35,562 nucleotides of DNA from Deltaproteobacteria bacterium (GTDB taxonomy: Bacteria > Myxococcota_A > UBA796 > SXON01): the NCBI GenBank assembly GCA_014191855.1, contig BJHF01000069.1, forward strand, positions 1 through 35,562, in the 5' to 3' direction. Every line of letters begins with the position of its first letter. Within the stretch, counting starts at the first letter, position 1. Position numbers and translations under genes: made by a program. The notes under the pieces are model-generated. The model ran no database searches. It was given only the letters and a program-made list of their open reading frames with translations, and was not told the origin of the DNA. Shown in pieces: positions 26,944-34,310 of this stretch.

Positions 26944-28517
26944 AACGCACGCCCATCCTCCTCTGTCTCGCGCTCTGCGCCTCGACGGCGTGGGCGGGTG
27001 GCAAGGCCAAGGCGCCGCCGAAAGAAGCGGAGAAGCCCTCGGCGGCCGAGCCTGCGGAGCTGACCAAGAAAGAGACGAAGGTCCGTGAGAAGGCCTTCGC
27101 CGCGTACGACACGGAGCTGGCGGCGGGCAGCAAGACCCGGGCGGCCGATGCGCTGGTGCTCATCGTCGAAGAAGCCGACCTCGCCGAATTCCACGGCGAG
27201 GCCTACGCCAAGCTCGGGGACATCCTCAAGGAGCTCTCGCTGCCGTATGCGGCGTTGTGCGCGTACGAGAAGGCGTTTGAAACCGCGAGCGACACGAACG
27301 TGGACGAGGTGAGCCTCCGCGTTCCGGCGGCGATCGAGATCGCGGGCAAGGTGGGGGATCTCGCCATCCTCCAGAAGCCCTTCGCCGGGAACCTCGGCTT
27401 GGCCCGCACGGAAGATGTACGCGGGCAAATGGCCTACCTCGCCGCCAAGGAGAACGTACGCGCAGGCCAATGGGGCACCTCTTCCGCCATTCTGAAGATG
27501 GTGAAAGAAGGCGATCCGCTCTGGGCAGACGCCAAGGTGCTCGACGGGATCGTGCTCAACCAGCAGGATCGCCACGAAGAAGCCCTAAAAGCCTTCGAGG
27601 CGGCCGGCCGCGCCAGCCGCGGCAAGGATGCCCGCTGGATGGACAGCCTCCAGCTCGACACGGCGCGCACCTGGTACGGGGCCGGAAACTACCCCCGCGC
27701 GATCGAGGCCTACTCCCGCGTTCCCCGCGAGAGCGCCTTCTGGCCCGACGCCCAATTCGAGCGCGGCTGGGCCCACTTCCGGATCGACGACTTCAACGGC
27801 GCGCTCGCCCAGCTCCTGCCTTTCGACTCCGCGTTCTTCGCCAAGTGGTACTTCCCGGAAGCGGACCTGCTGCGCATCTACAGCATGTTCTTGCTCTGCA
27901 AGTTCCCCGAGTCCGAGACCCAGATCGAGCACTTCAAGGACAAGTACAAACCGGTGCATGACAAGCTCGCGGCATGGGCTGGTCACGACGAAGCGGAGAC
28001 CTTCGAAGCGGCCCGAAAATACATGGAGACTGGAAAAACAACGGAGCTGCCGGAGATGATCTGGCGCCCCTGGGGCGGCGAAGAGCGCTTTTCACAGTCC
28101 GTGAAGGCGGTGCAGTCGGCGGAAGATGAGCTCAAGCGTATGAAGAAGGTGGCCGCGAACCCCTTCTCCGATGCCGCGAAGGCGTGGCTCACCCAGCGCC
28201 ACGACGACGTGGTGAAGGCCGAGGGCGGGCGCGTGAAAGAGCGCTTCGCCGGCCAGGAGGAGCAGCTTGGCGAAATGCTGGCGAACAGCGAGATCTTCGT
28301 GCTCGATATCCTCCGTATGAAGCAGCAGATGTTCGAGCAGGCGGCGATCACAGGTAAGGAATTGGAAGCAGCCCGCAACGTGAAGCGCACCGAGCGCATC
28401 CGCAAGGGCTACCAGGAGTGGCCGTTCGAGGGCGAGTTCTGGGCCGACGAGCTCGGCTACTACAAGGTGGATGTGGTACCGGAGTGCCCGGCGAGCATGC
28501 GGCAGAGCGTGAAATAG
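26940..28517 (+). CDS. Periplasmic TPR protein, GltC-like
   Basis: A 525-residue exported protein. The signal peptide MKRTPILLCLALCASTAWA has no lipobox, so it should be soluble in the periplasm. After a Lys/Ala/Glu-rich linker (about 20-45) come several degenerate tetratricopeptide repeats, such as AYAKLGDILKELSLPYAALCAYEKAFE (about 89-115), the EALKAFEAAGRAS repeat and YPRAIEAYSRVPRESAFWPDAQFERGWAHFRIDDFNGAL. The C-terminal third is helical and ends in FWADELGYYKVDVVPEC, a tail I associate with deltaproteobacterial TPR proteins. In Myxococcus a barrel gene (gltB) precedes a TPR gene (gltC); the same pairing here suggests a related envelope complex, but orthology is not shown. Confidence 0.85.
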   Translation: MKRTPILLCLALCASTAWAGGKAKAPPKEAEKPSAAEPAELTKKETKVREKAFAAYDTELAAGSKTRAADALVLIVEEADLAEFHGEAYAKLGDILKELSLPYAALCAYEKAFETASDTNVDEVSLRVPAAIEIAGKVGDLAILQKPFAGNLGLARTEDVRGQMAYLAAKENVRAGQWGTSSAILKMVKEGDPLWADAKVLDGIVLNQQDRHEEALKAFEAAGRASRGKDARWMDSLQLDTARTWYGAGNYPRAIEAYSRVPRESAFWPDAQFERGWAHFRIDDFNGALAQLLPFDSAFFAKWYFPEADLLRIYSMFLLCKFPESETQIEHFKDKYKPVHDKLAAWAGHDEAETFEAARKYMETGKTTELPEMIWRPWGGEERFSQSVKAVQSAEDELKRMKKVAANPFSDAAKAWLTQRHDDVVKAEGGRVKERFAGQEEQLGEMLANSEIFVLDILRMKQQMFEQAAITGKELEAARNVKRTERIRKGYQEWPFEGEFWADELGYYKVDVVPECPASMRQSVK

Positions 28518-28570
28518 GGGGCGAGGCGGGAGGCCCGAGACAGGAGGCCCAGCTGGCCAACCGGTCGGGC

Positions 28571-29620
28571 TTAGCGCCCCGGGCCTGCCAGCTCGAGGTC
28601 GGTGTAGGCGACGCGGATGGTGGACGACTCCCGCGCGGCGGACGTTGGCACCCTCAGCCGCAATCCCATCTCCTGCCCCGTCATCACCGCCACGCCGGAC
28701 GCGTGGACGTGTTTGATCGTCTTACCGGCCGCCAACCTTGCCGCGACGAATTCGCGGTGGGCGTCGCGACGTGCAGTCGCCCGTTCGCGCCCCACCCGGA
28801 CACCGAGCTCAACGGAGGCCGCCAGCGTTCCGGCGAGCAGCGCGTCCCGCTCGACGCCAACGCTGTTACGACCCGACGCCACCGCCGCGCTCAGCGTAGT
28901 GCCCGTGCCGACGAAGGGATCCAGCACCGTGTCGCCCTGGAGGCTGTACATCTGGATCAGGCGGTACGGGAGCTCAACCGGAAACGCCGCGCTGCGGCTC
29001 CGCTCGGCGCGGTCGAGCCCCTGGCGCTCCCCCGGCAGCCCCTCCCACAAGTCGGAGAACCAGCGATTGCGCTCCTCCCAGAAGAAGGCGCTCTCCCGGC
29101 GACGCTCGGCGTCGGCCGCGGAGAACGGCCGTGACGCGCCCTTCCGATACAGCCCCACGTATTCGTGTTCGTACGTCACGTATGCGCCCGCGGGGAGCAT
29201 GCCGGATCCCATGAACTTGTTGGGGGCGTTGGTCGGTTTTCGCCAGAGGATGTCGGGCATCGGGGTCATCCCGAGCTTGATCATCGCCATCGTGATGCGG
29301 GCATGGTTTGGATAGAGCGCGAAGCCGCCTCCGATGGAGCGCGTAGCGTCGCCGACGTTCACGGCGATCCAGCCCCCGGGGATCAACGCACGGACACACT
29401 CCGCCCAAGCTTCGTCGAGCTGCAGGTGCATCCGTTCATACGCATCGAAGCCTCGCCCCGCTGCAAGCAGCGGCGCGATCTCGGGATCTACCGCGCAGAA
29501 ACCCTCGTCCCACATGGAGATCATCGGGTAGGGCGGCGAGGTGACCACGAGCTGCACGCTTGCATCGGCCACTGGCAGCGAACGCGCTTCGCCCGCGACC
29601 AACCGGTGTAGCGTCTCCAT
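28571..29620 (-). CDS. Beta-class DNA methyltransferase, probably N4-cytosine
   Basis: A 349-residue amino-methyltransferase. The catalytic motif IV is TSPPYP (about residues 28-33) near the N-terminus, and the SAM-binding motif I DPFVGTGTT (about 235-243) is toward the C-terminus; this order defines the beta class. SPPY rather than DPPY is more often seen in N4-cytosine enzymes, so m4C is more likely than m6A. A lysine/arginine-rich C-terminal extension (about 265-349) may contact DNA. No restriction endonuclease or specificity subunit lies next to it, so it looks like an orphan (regulatory or domesticated) enzyme. It is convergent with the TPR gene and divergent from the microprotein gene. 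Confidence 0.9.
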   Translation of the reverse strand: METLHRLVAGEARSLPVADASVQLVVTSPPYPMISMWDEGFCAVDPEIAPLLAAGRGFDAYERMHLQLDEAWAECVRALIPGGWIAVNVGDATRSIGGGFALYPNHARITMAMIKLGMTPMPDILWRKPTNAPNKFMGSGMLPAGAYVTYEHEYVGLYRKGASRPFSAADAERRRESAFFWEERNRWFSDLWEGLPGERQGLDRAERSRSAAFPVELPYRLIQMYSLQGDTVLDPFVGTGTTLSAAVASGRNSVGVERDALLAGTLAASVELGVRVGRERATARRDAHREFVAARLAAGKTIKHVHASGVAVMTGQEMGLRLRVPTSAARESSTIRVAYTDLELAGPGR

Positions 29621-29654
29621 CGCCGGCCCCTATCCGATGGGCTAAGGCGGGTGC

Positions 29655-29744
29655 ATGAGCATCGCCCTCTTCGTCGGTATCGGGTCGCTCGTCGCCGTGA
29701 TCGGCATCAGCATCTGGCTGATCCAGCTCGCCCCGGACGCATGA
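29655..29744 (+). CDS. 29-residue single-span membrane microprotein
   Basis: A short open frame that encodes 29 residues beginning MSIALFVGIGSLVAV and ending WLIQLAPDA, essentially one transmembrane helix. AAGG (29643-29646) lies eight bases before the ATG, and the TGA is immediately followed by the ATG of the next gene with no gap. Those two facts are why I call it. It could be a small regulatory or accessory subunit in the inner membrane; no family is recognised. Confidence 0.5.
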   Translation: MSIALFVGIGSLVAVIGISIWLIQLAPDA

Positions 29745-30092
29745 ATGACCTTCGCTTCGTTGTTCGACGCCGCTTCGTTTCATGAGGGGCCCGCCGCCGT
29801 GTTCACGCCGGATCCACGGGGGAACCTGCGGATCGACCCCGAACGCACCCGCGAGCTCTGGCTGCTGAACCCCAACGCCCAGGGCCGGGAAGCCGCCGTG
29901 TATGTGCTCACGGACCAGGCCACCGGCGTGAAGATGGTGCTGGCGACGAATTTCCCGAAGCTGCTCGATTCCCTCCCCCGCGCCGACGTCCGGCGAGTTT
30001 CCGACTACGCTTCAGCGCGCGCGGAGGCCATGCAGCAGTGGGCCGAAGCCGCCACCAAGGGAGCCCCGCGAGGCGCCGCGCACGAGGCGTGA
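29745..30092 (+). CDS. Conserved-looking small protein of unknown function
   Basis: A 115-residue cytosolic-looking protein with no signal peptide or membrane segment. It starts directly after the stop of the membrane microprotein, so the two are likely translated together. It has a mixed composition with a WLLNPNAQGREAAVYVLTDQATGVKMVLATNF core that looks like a small alpha/beta fold, and a charged helical tail. The last 81 bp overlap the 3' end of thiD on the other strand. I do not recognise a family; the overlap means part of the tail may be constrained by thiD. Confidence 0.6.
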   Translation: MTFASLFDAASFHEGPAAVFTPDPRGNLRIDPERTRELWLLNPNAQGREAAVYVLTDQATGVKMVLATNFPKLLDSLPRADVRRVSDYASARAEAMQQWAEAATKGAPRGAAHEA

Positions 30093-30755
30093 TACATATC
30101 GGACACCCGTGGCGCAGGCATCGGGAAGCGCAACGCCCTTGGCCAGTTCTGCAGTGATCGCCGCCGATAATGTGCATCCCGTGCCATGTGTGTTTTGAGA
30201 TGAAACCCGGCGGTGTCGATACATCGTCGATGTATCACCGACGAGCAGTACATCCTCCACCCATGCCCCCGTGCCGTGCCCGCCTTTGAGGAGCACCGGC
30301 GCCGCGAGTCGGCCCAGGACCCCCGCTTCCGGCAGGTTCGGCGTGACCAGCGCCGCGAGCGGCACCAGCCGCCTGCACAGGGCATCGAAGGCGCGAGCCT
30401 CCAGGAGCGGCGAGCCGTCTTTCGCCAAAAGTACCGGATCGATCACCAGTGGCGGCCGCACCGCGAGCGACTCCAAAACGTCGCACACCGCATCCACGAT
30501 CGCGGCAGAGCCCAACATCCCGGTCTTCACGGCGTCGACCGGAAAATCATCGAAGACCGCGCGCAGTTGCTCACGTACCAGCGCAGGATCGGTGAGCCCG
30601 ATGGCGCGAACGCCCCGCGTATTCTGGGCCGTCACGGCGGTGACCACCGACATGCCGTATACGCCCCGGGTGAGAAAGACCTTGAGGTCCGCCTGCAAGC
30701 CCGCGCCCCCACCGCAATCGGAGCCGGCGATGGTCAAGGCGGTGCGTACTCGCAT
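30012..30755 (-). CDS. thiD: Hydroxymethylpyrimidine/phosphomethylpyrimidine kinase ThiD
   Basis: A 247-residue ribokinase-fold kinase of thiamine synthesis that phosphorylates HMP and HMP-phosphate. Residues 11-24 (GSDCGGGAGLQADL) form the substrate/nucleotide glycine motif, VVTAVTAQNTRGV (37-49) is a family hallmark, VIDPVLLAKDGSPLL (104-118) follows, and the anion hole with catalytic cysteine is HGTGCTLSAAI (190-200). Length is near the usual 260-270. No thiamine riboswitch is visible in the short leader (30756-30778), and no other thi gene is nearby. Its 3' end overlaps the small unknown gene on the opposite strand by 81 bp. A palindrome lies inside its coding region at 30218-30236. Confidence 0.95.
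   Translation of the reverse strand: MRVRTALTIAGSDCGGGAGLQADLKVFLTRGVYGMSVVTAVTAQNTRGVRAIGLTDPALVREQLRAVFDDFPVDAVKTGMLGSAAIVDAVCDVLESLAVRPPLVIDPVLLAKDGSPLLEARAFDALCRRLVPLAALVTPNLPEAGVLGRLAAPVLLKGGHGTGAWVEDVLLVGDTSTMYRHRRVSSQNTHGTGCTLSAAITAELAKGVALPDACATGVRYVSRLVRGASRGSLGGGFGPLLHGLRAR
30218..30236. repeat. 19-bp palindrome in thiD
   Basis: GATACATCG-T-CGATGTATC is a perfect inverted repeat with a single central base inside the thiD reading frame. Its AT-rich GATACAT arm also occurs at 30091-30097 and 33913-33919, the latter pair sharing a 13-mer. Confidence 0.7.
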
Positions 30756-30778
30756 CCGGCCGGGATAACCCGCGCGCC

Positions 30779-31267
30779 GTGACCCTCCCTGAACCGCCCC
30801 CCGCCGACGCCCCTCCGTCGGAGCGCCTCCCCGGCTGCGGCCTCGCCGCCTACGTCGGGATCCTGTTGACCATCGGCAGCGCCGGCGTCGTCGGCCTCAG
30901 CTTCTCCTGGTACTCCGTCGTGGCCGGTGGCGATCAGCTCTCCCCCACGCGCAGCAGCTACGGCGGCGTTGTGGACCCCGCCGTGCTGGCGCCGCTCCGC
31001 GCGACGGGCCTCCTCGGCCAAACCGAGATCCCCGACGTGTTCCACGCCGAGCGCCTGGACGGGGAAGCCGCGTGCGCCATCGTCGGCGACCGGCTGATGC
31101 GGGTCTCCGCCGAACACGGCGCCCAGCAGCTCACGTTCAGCGAGATCACGGAGCTCACCGGCTCCGAAGCGGAGGTCGTGGCCAAGGGCACCACCACCAC
31201 CATCACCTGCGTGTTCGGCCCCGGCGAAGGCGGCGGCAGCTTCAAGGCGATGCTCGACCGCCGGTAG
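30779..31267 (+). CDS. Small membrane-anchored protein of unknown function
   Basis: A 162-residue protein with a proline-rich cytosolic N-terminus (about 1-18), one or two hydrophobic segments (about residues 20-50, GLAAYVGILLTIGSAGVVGLSF) and a soluble C-terminal domain that contains two cysteines (AACAIVGD and TITCVFG). The GTG at 30779 is 24 bp from the divergent thiD start, so the two genes share a short intergenic region. The frame ends cleanly at a TAG. I recognise no family and no catalytic motif. The Cys pair in the C-terminal domain could form a disulfide if that domain faces the periplasm. Confidence 0.65.
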   Translation: MTLPEPPPADAPPSERLPGCGLAAYVGILLTIGSAGVVGLSFSWYSVVAGGDQLSPTRSSYGGVVDPAVLAPLRATGLLGQTEIPDVFHAERLDGEAACAIVGDRLMRVSAEHGAQQLTFSEITELTGSEAEVVAKGTTTTITCVFGPGEGGGSFKAMLDRR

Positions 31268-31615
31268 GAGGGCGCACCGGCTGCGCCTGTTTCCGCCGCG
31301 CACTGCCCATCACGCACCACCCCATCACGCACCACCCAGCCGTCGCAGCAAGCCTCCGAGGGAGTCTCGGGGTCTGCCCTCCGATTCCCATTGTCCGCTG
31401 GCCGTTGGACCGGGCACTGCAGGGGCGGGTGACCGTGCAGGCCGACGGCGCCGAGCGGCGCTGCGACGCGAGCGCGGCGACGGACTGCGCGGGCAGGACC
31501 CAGCGCTAATCTTGGTTCTCGCTTCCTGCTTGATCGATGTCGGTGCCGCACCCCGAGCCTCCCGCCGTGACGGCGCCGCGTCCTGCACGGCGATCGTGTA
31601 CCGCCGCAGGGCGGT
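31268..31615. other. Intergenic region without a recognisable gene
   Basis: About 350 bp between two convergent genes. All open frames here look like random high-GC frames (Arg/Pro/Ala-rich, no motifs). The only structure I see is the 15-bp tandem repeat at 31306-31335. No T-tract terminator is visible. Confidence 0.6.
31306..31335. repeat. 15-bp tandem duplication
   Basis: CCCATCACGCACCAC occurs twice in perfect tandem. It lies in a non-coding stretch; it is most simply a recent slippage duplication. Confidence 0.9.
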
Positions 31616-33259
31616 TCAGCCGCCCCCAAACCACGGCACGATCCGGATGTTCGGATCAGCCGGATCAGGCTTTCCGGCCGCCTTCGCGAAGCGCTCCGCG
31701 ACGGCCGGGTGGATCAGCACCCGCGACTCGTGACGCAACACACGGAACCCGCCGATGTGTTGCTTCTGGATGCCGCCGCGCCGGCACAACATCGGCAACA
31801 GCCACTTGGGATCCGCCCGCTGGGTGTGGCCCACGTTGATCCGGAACCAGGTGCCATCCATCGGCTCCGCGTCGAAGCCGTGGCTGGTGTCCTCATACTC
31901 GGCGTTGCGAGTCGCCGGACGCTCGCGCTTCGGCAGCGGTGGCGGGGCCCGCCACTCGCTCACCTCTTCGGGGGCCGGGAGCTGCGCACGCTGCAGGCGC
32001 ACCAGCGCGGCGACGTAGCGCTCGGCGTCCCCCGTCGCGATCAGCTCCTTGGCAACGGCCAAATCCTCCTCTGGCACGTCCGCCGCCAGCTCGGCGATGT
32101 CCTTGCGCAGGCCAACCTCGTCGCGCTGACGGATCGACTCGGCGCTCGGCGGGCCCATCCACTTCGGGTCGACGCCGGCTTCCCGGAAAATCCGCTCCGC
32201 GAGCCGCTGCTTGGCGCCGGGAACCAGTACCACCGCCATACCCTTGCGCCCCGCCCGGCCCGTGCGACCGCTCCGATGCAACAACGTGGCGGAATCGGTG
32301 GGCACCTCGGCGTGGATCACCAGGCCAAGGTCGGGGAGGTCGAGGCCGCGCGCCGCGACATCCGTCGCGACACACACCCGCGCGCGACGATCCCGGAGCG
32401 CTTGGAGCGCCCGGTTCCGCTCCGCCTGGCCCAGCTCTCCTGAGAGCGCCACGGCCGCGAACCCACGCTCGGCCAGCTCCATCTGGAGCCGGTTCACACC
32501 GTCCCGCGTGCGGCAAAAGACCAGGGCTCCCGGTGCATCCACGAATCGGAGCACGTTCACGATCGCGCGCTCGGCTTCCCGCGGCACGACCACGACCGCC
32601 CGATACTCGATATCCGCATGCGCCTCCCCCGCGGCGACCGCGACGCGAGCGGCGTTGCGCTGGTAGCTCGACGCCAACGACTCGATGCCCTTCGGCACCG
32701 TGGCCGAGAAAAGCAGCGTGCGCCGGTCGGGGGGCGTGGCCTGGAGGATGTGCTCCAGCTCATCGCGGAAGCCCAGATCGAGCATTTCGTCGGCTTCGTC
32801 GAGCACGAGGCCCACCACGCTGTCGAGCGTGAGCCGCCCGCGGTCGAGGTGATCGCAGAGCCGGCCCGGCGTGCCGACGACGATGTGCGCGCCCATGTGA
32901 AGCTGGCGAGCTTCCGTGCGAATATCCATTCCGCCCACGCACGCGATCACCTTTCCCCCGGCCGGCGCGTACAGCCACGCCAACTCACGCTGCACCTGCA
33001 TGGCCAGCTCGCGCGTGGGCGCCACCACCAGCGCGAGCGGCGCCTTCGCAGCGCCCATCTTGCCTTCTTCCCCGAGCAGGACGGGTGCCAGCGCGAGGCC
33101 GAACGCGACCGTCTTGCCGGAGCCCGTTTGTGCCGAAACGAGCAGGTCCCGCCCGGTATACTTGGTGTCGAGCACGGCGGCCTGAACGGGCGTTGGCTCG
33201 GCGTAGCCCTTCTCGGTGAGCGCCTTGACAAGCGTGGGATGGGCATTCTCGAAGGGCAT
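31616..33259 (-). CDS. DEAD-box RNA helicase with DbpA-type RNA-binding domain
   Basis: A 547-residue ATP-dependent RNA helicase. The start is ATG 33259 (MPFENAHPTLVKALTEKGYAEPTPVQ), giving the normal Q-motif spacing; the longer frame upstream has no homology. Motif I is SAQTGSGKT, Ia PTRELAMQV, II VLDEADEMLDLGF (DEAD), III LLFSATVP, and VI HRSGRTGRAGRKG. The C-terminal 75 residues (about 465-540, WFRINVGHTQRADPKWLLPMLCRRGGI) are a DbpA-type RNA-binding domain, used by DbpA/CsdA-class helicases in ribosome assembly or cold adaptation. Family-level naming beyond that is unsafe, so no symbol is given. Confidence 0.93.
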   Translation of the reverse strand: MPFENAHPTLVKALTEKGYAEPTPVQAAVLDTKYTGRDLLVSAQTGSGKTVAFGLALAPVLLGEEGKMGAAKAPLALVVAPTRELAMQVQRELAWLYAPAGGKVIACVGGMDIRTEARQLHMGAHIVVGTPGRLCDHLDRGRLTLDSVVGLVLDEADEMLDLGFRDELEHILQATPPDRRTLLFSATVPKGIESLASSYQRNAARVAVAAGEAHADIEYRAVVVVPREAERAIVNVLRFVDAPGALVFCRTRDGVNRLQMELAERGFAAVALSGELGQAERNRALQALRDRRARVCVATDVAARGLDLPDLGLVIHAEVPTDSATLLHRSGRTGRAGRKGMAVVLVPGAKQRLAERIFREAGVDPKWMGPPSAESIRQRDEVGLRKDIAELAADVPEEDLAVAKELIATGDAERYVAALVRLQRAQLPAPEEVSEWRAPPPLPKRERPATRNAEYEDTSHGFDAEPMDGTWFRINVGHTQRADPKWLLPMLCRRGGIQKQHIGGFRVLRHESRVLIHPAVAERFAKAAGKPDPADPNIRIVPWFGGG

Positions 33260-33366
33260 GCGGCCGCCGGTGGGGGCGCCGGCTAACCCGATCGGGGCGC
33301 TAGCGCGCGGCCTTCGCGATACACCCGGCAATCTCCTCGCTCCGCGCCCGACTCCTGCTTGGCTTC

Positions 33367-34266
33367 GTGGCCACCACCGGCAGTCTCGCGGCCGCTGAAG
33401 TGGCCGCTCAATGGCACGACGGTTCCGTCGTCTTCCCCGACGACGGTCGCCGCTTTGCCACCCGGGGCGGAACCCACGGGACGAACTCCCTCGGCTTCCA
33501 CGAGCGGGAGTTGCCGTTCGCGCCAGGGCCAGGGATGCGACGGATCGTTGTGCTCGGCGACTCAATGACGTGGGGCACCACCACCGCGGAAGAGGCCTGG
33601 ACCCGGGCGGCGGAAGCCGCCCTCGGCGCGCCCTGGCAGCTCGTGAACCTCTCGCACTATGGCTACGATGCCGAGCAGAGCCTCGCGACGCTACATCGGT
33701 TCGGATGGGAGTATCAGCCTGAGCTCGTCGTCTTCGCCTCCTACGTCAACGACCTCGTGCCCACCGAACTGATCACCGTGGGAGAGCCCCCGATGCCCGC
33801 CTGGGTCGCCCCGACGGGCACGCTGCCCTGGTCCGTGCGCCGATGGAGCGCGCTCGCGCGGCTGGCGGAGGGGGCCATCCGCAGCGCGGGCTTCGTTGAG
33901 CGCGAGTCAAGTGATACATATCGCGATGTATTGCTTCGGATGCGGGACGAGTCGGCAGGGCACGGCGTGCCGCTGCTCATTCTGGGGCTCGCCCCGCATG
34001 TGTTGGCGGAGGCTGACCTGGTGGCGTGCGATGTACTGGCCGGCGCGCCGGGGCGGTGCGAGACGTCGATGCGAAGGCTGAAGGACCAGGAGACGATCGC
34101 GTTGGAGCTGGGCATCCGCTTCGCGCCGATGGTCGAGGCACTCCGCCCCGCCCCGCCCGGTGGCTGGTTCCCGGCCAATGTTGCGGACTGGGAGCACCCT
34201 TCGCCGGCGGGGCACGAGCGGATCGGGAAGGTGGCGGCGGGGGTGATCGGGGGGTTTGTGCGGTAG
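33367..34266 (+). CDS. SGNH/GDSL-family hydrolase
   Basis: About 299 residues from GTG 33367. Block I is VVLGDSMTWGTTT (catalytic Ser in GDSM, about residues 61-73) and block V is DWEHPSPAGH, giving the Asp/His pair near residue 278; FASYVNDL supplies the block III Asn. SGNH enzymes are esterases, lipases or O-acetyl hydrolases. The frame stays open upstream to 33304 and, read from ATC 33331 or CTG 33355, would give a signal peptide (SSLRARLLLGFVATTGSLAAA), while GTG 33367 leaves only a truncated hydrophobic stretch. So the true start may be non-canonical and the protein exported. It is followed by the repeat-rich intergenic region. Confidence 0.82.
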   Translation: MATTGSLAAAEVAAQWHDGSVVFPDDGRRFATRGGTHGTNSLGFHERELPFAPGPGMRRIVVLGDSMTWGTTTAEEAWTRAAEAALGAPWQLVNLSHYGYDAEQSLATLHRFGWEYQPELVVFASYVNDLVPTELITVGEPPMPAWVAPTGTLPWSVRRWSALARLAEGAIRSAGFVERESSDTYRDVLLRMRDESAGHGVPLLILGLAPHVLAEADLVACDVLAGAPGRCETSMRRLKDQETIALELGIRFAPMVEALRPAPPGGWFPANVADWEHPSPAGHERIGKVAAGVIGGFVR

Positions 34267-34275
34267 GGGCGTGTC

Positions 34276-34310
34276 GGGCGGCGGGCGGCGGGCGGCGGGC
34301 GGCGGGCGGC
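34276..34310 (+). repeat. Five tandem GGGCGGC heptamers, G-quadruplex motif
   Basis: GGGCGGC is repeated five times without error, ten bases after the SGNH hydrolase stop. GGG tracts spaced by CGGC fit a G3N4 intramolecular quadruplex motif on the plus strand. It abuts the 51-bp hairpin array with no spacer. Confidence 0.9.

Noticed and set aside
28518..28570. Terminator between the convergent TPR and methyltransferase genes
   Set aside because: Only repeated GGAGGCCC motifs are seen; no stable stem with a T-tract.
30756..30778. Thiamine (TPP) riboswitch before thiD
   Set aside because: The gap to the divergent gene is only 23 bp, and no CTGAGA-type TPP motif is visible.
33260..33565. Upstream extension of the DEAD-box helicase
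   Set aside because: It overlaps the divergent SGNH gene and adds Arg-rich sequence before a normal helicase N-terminus.
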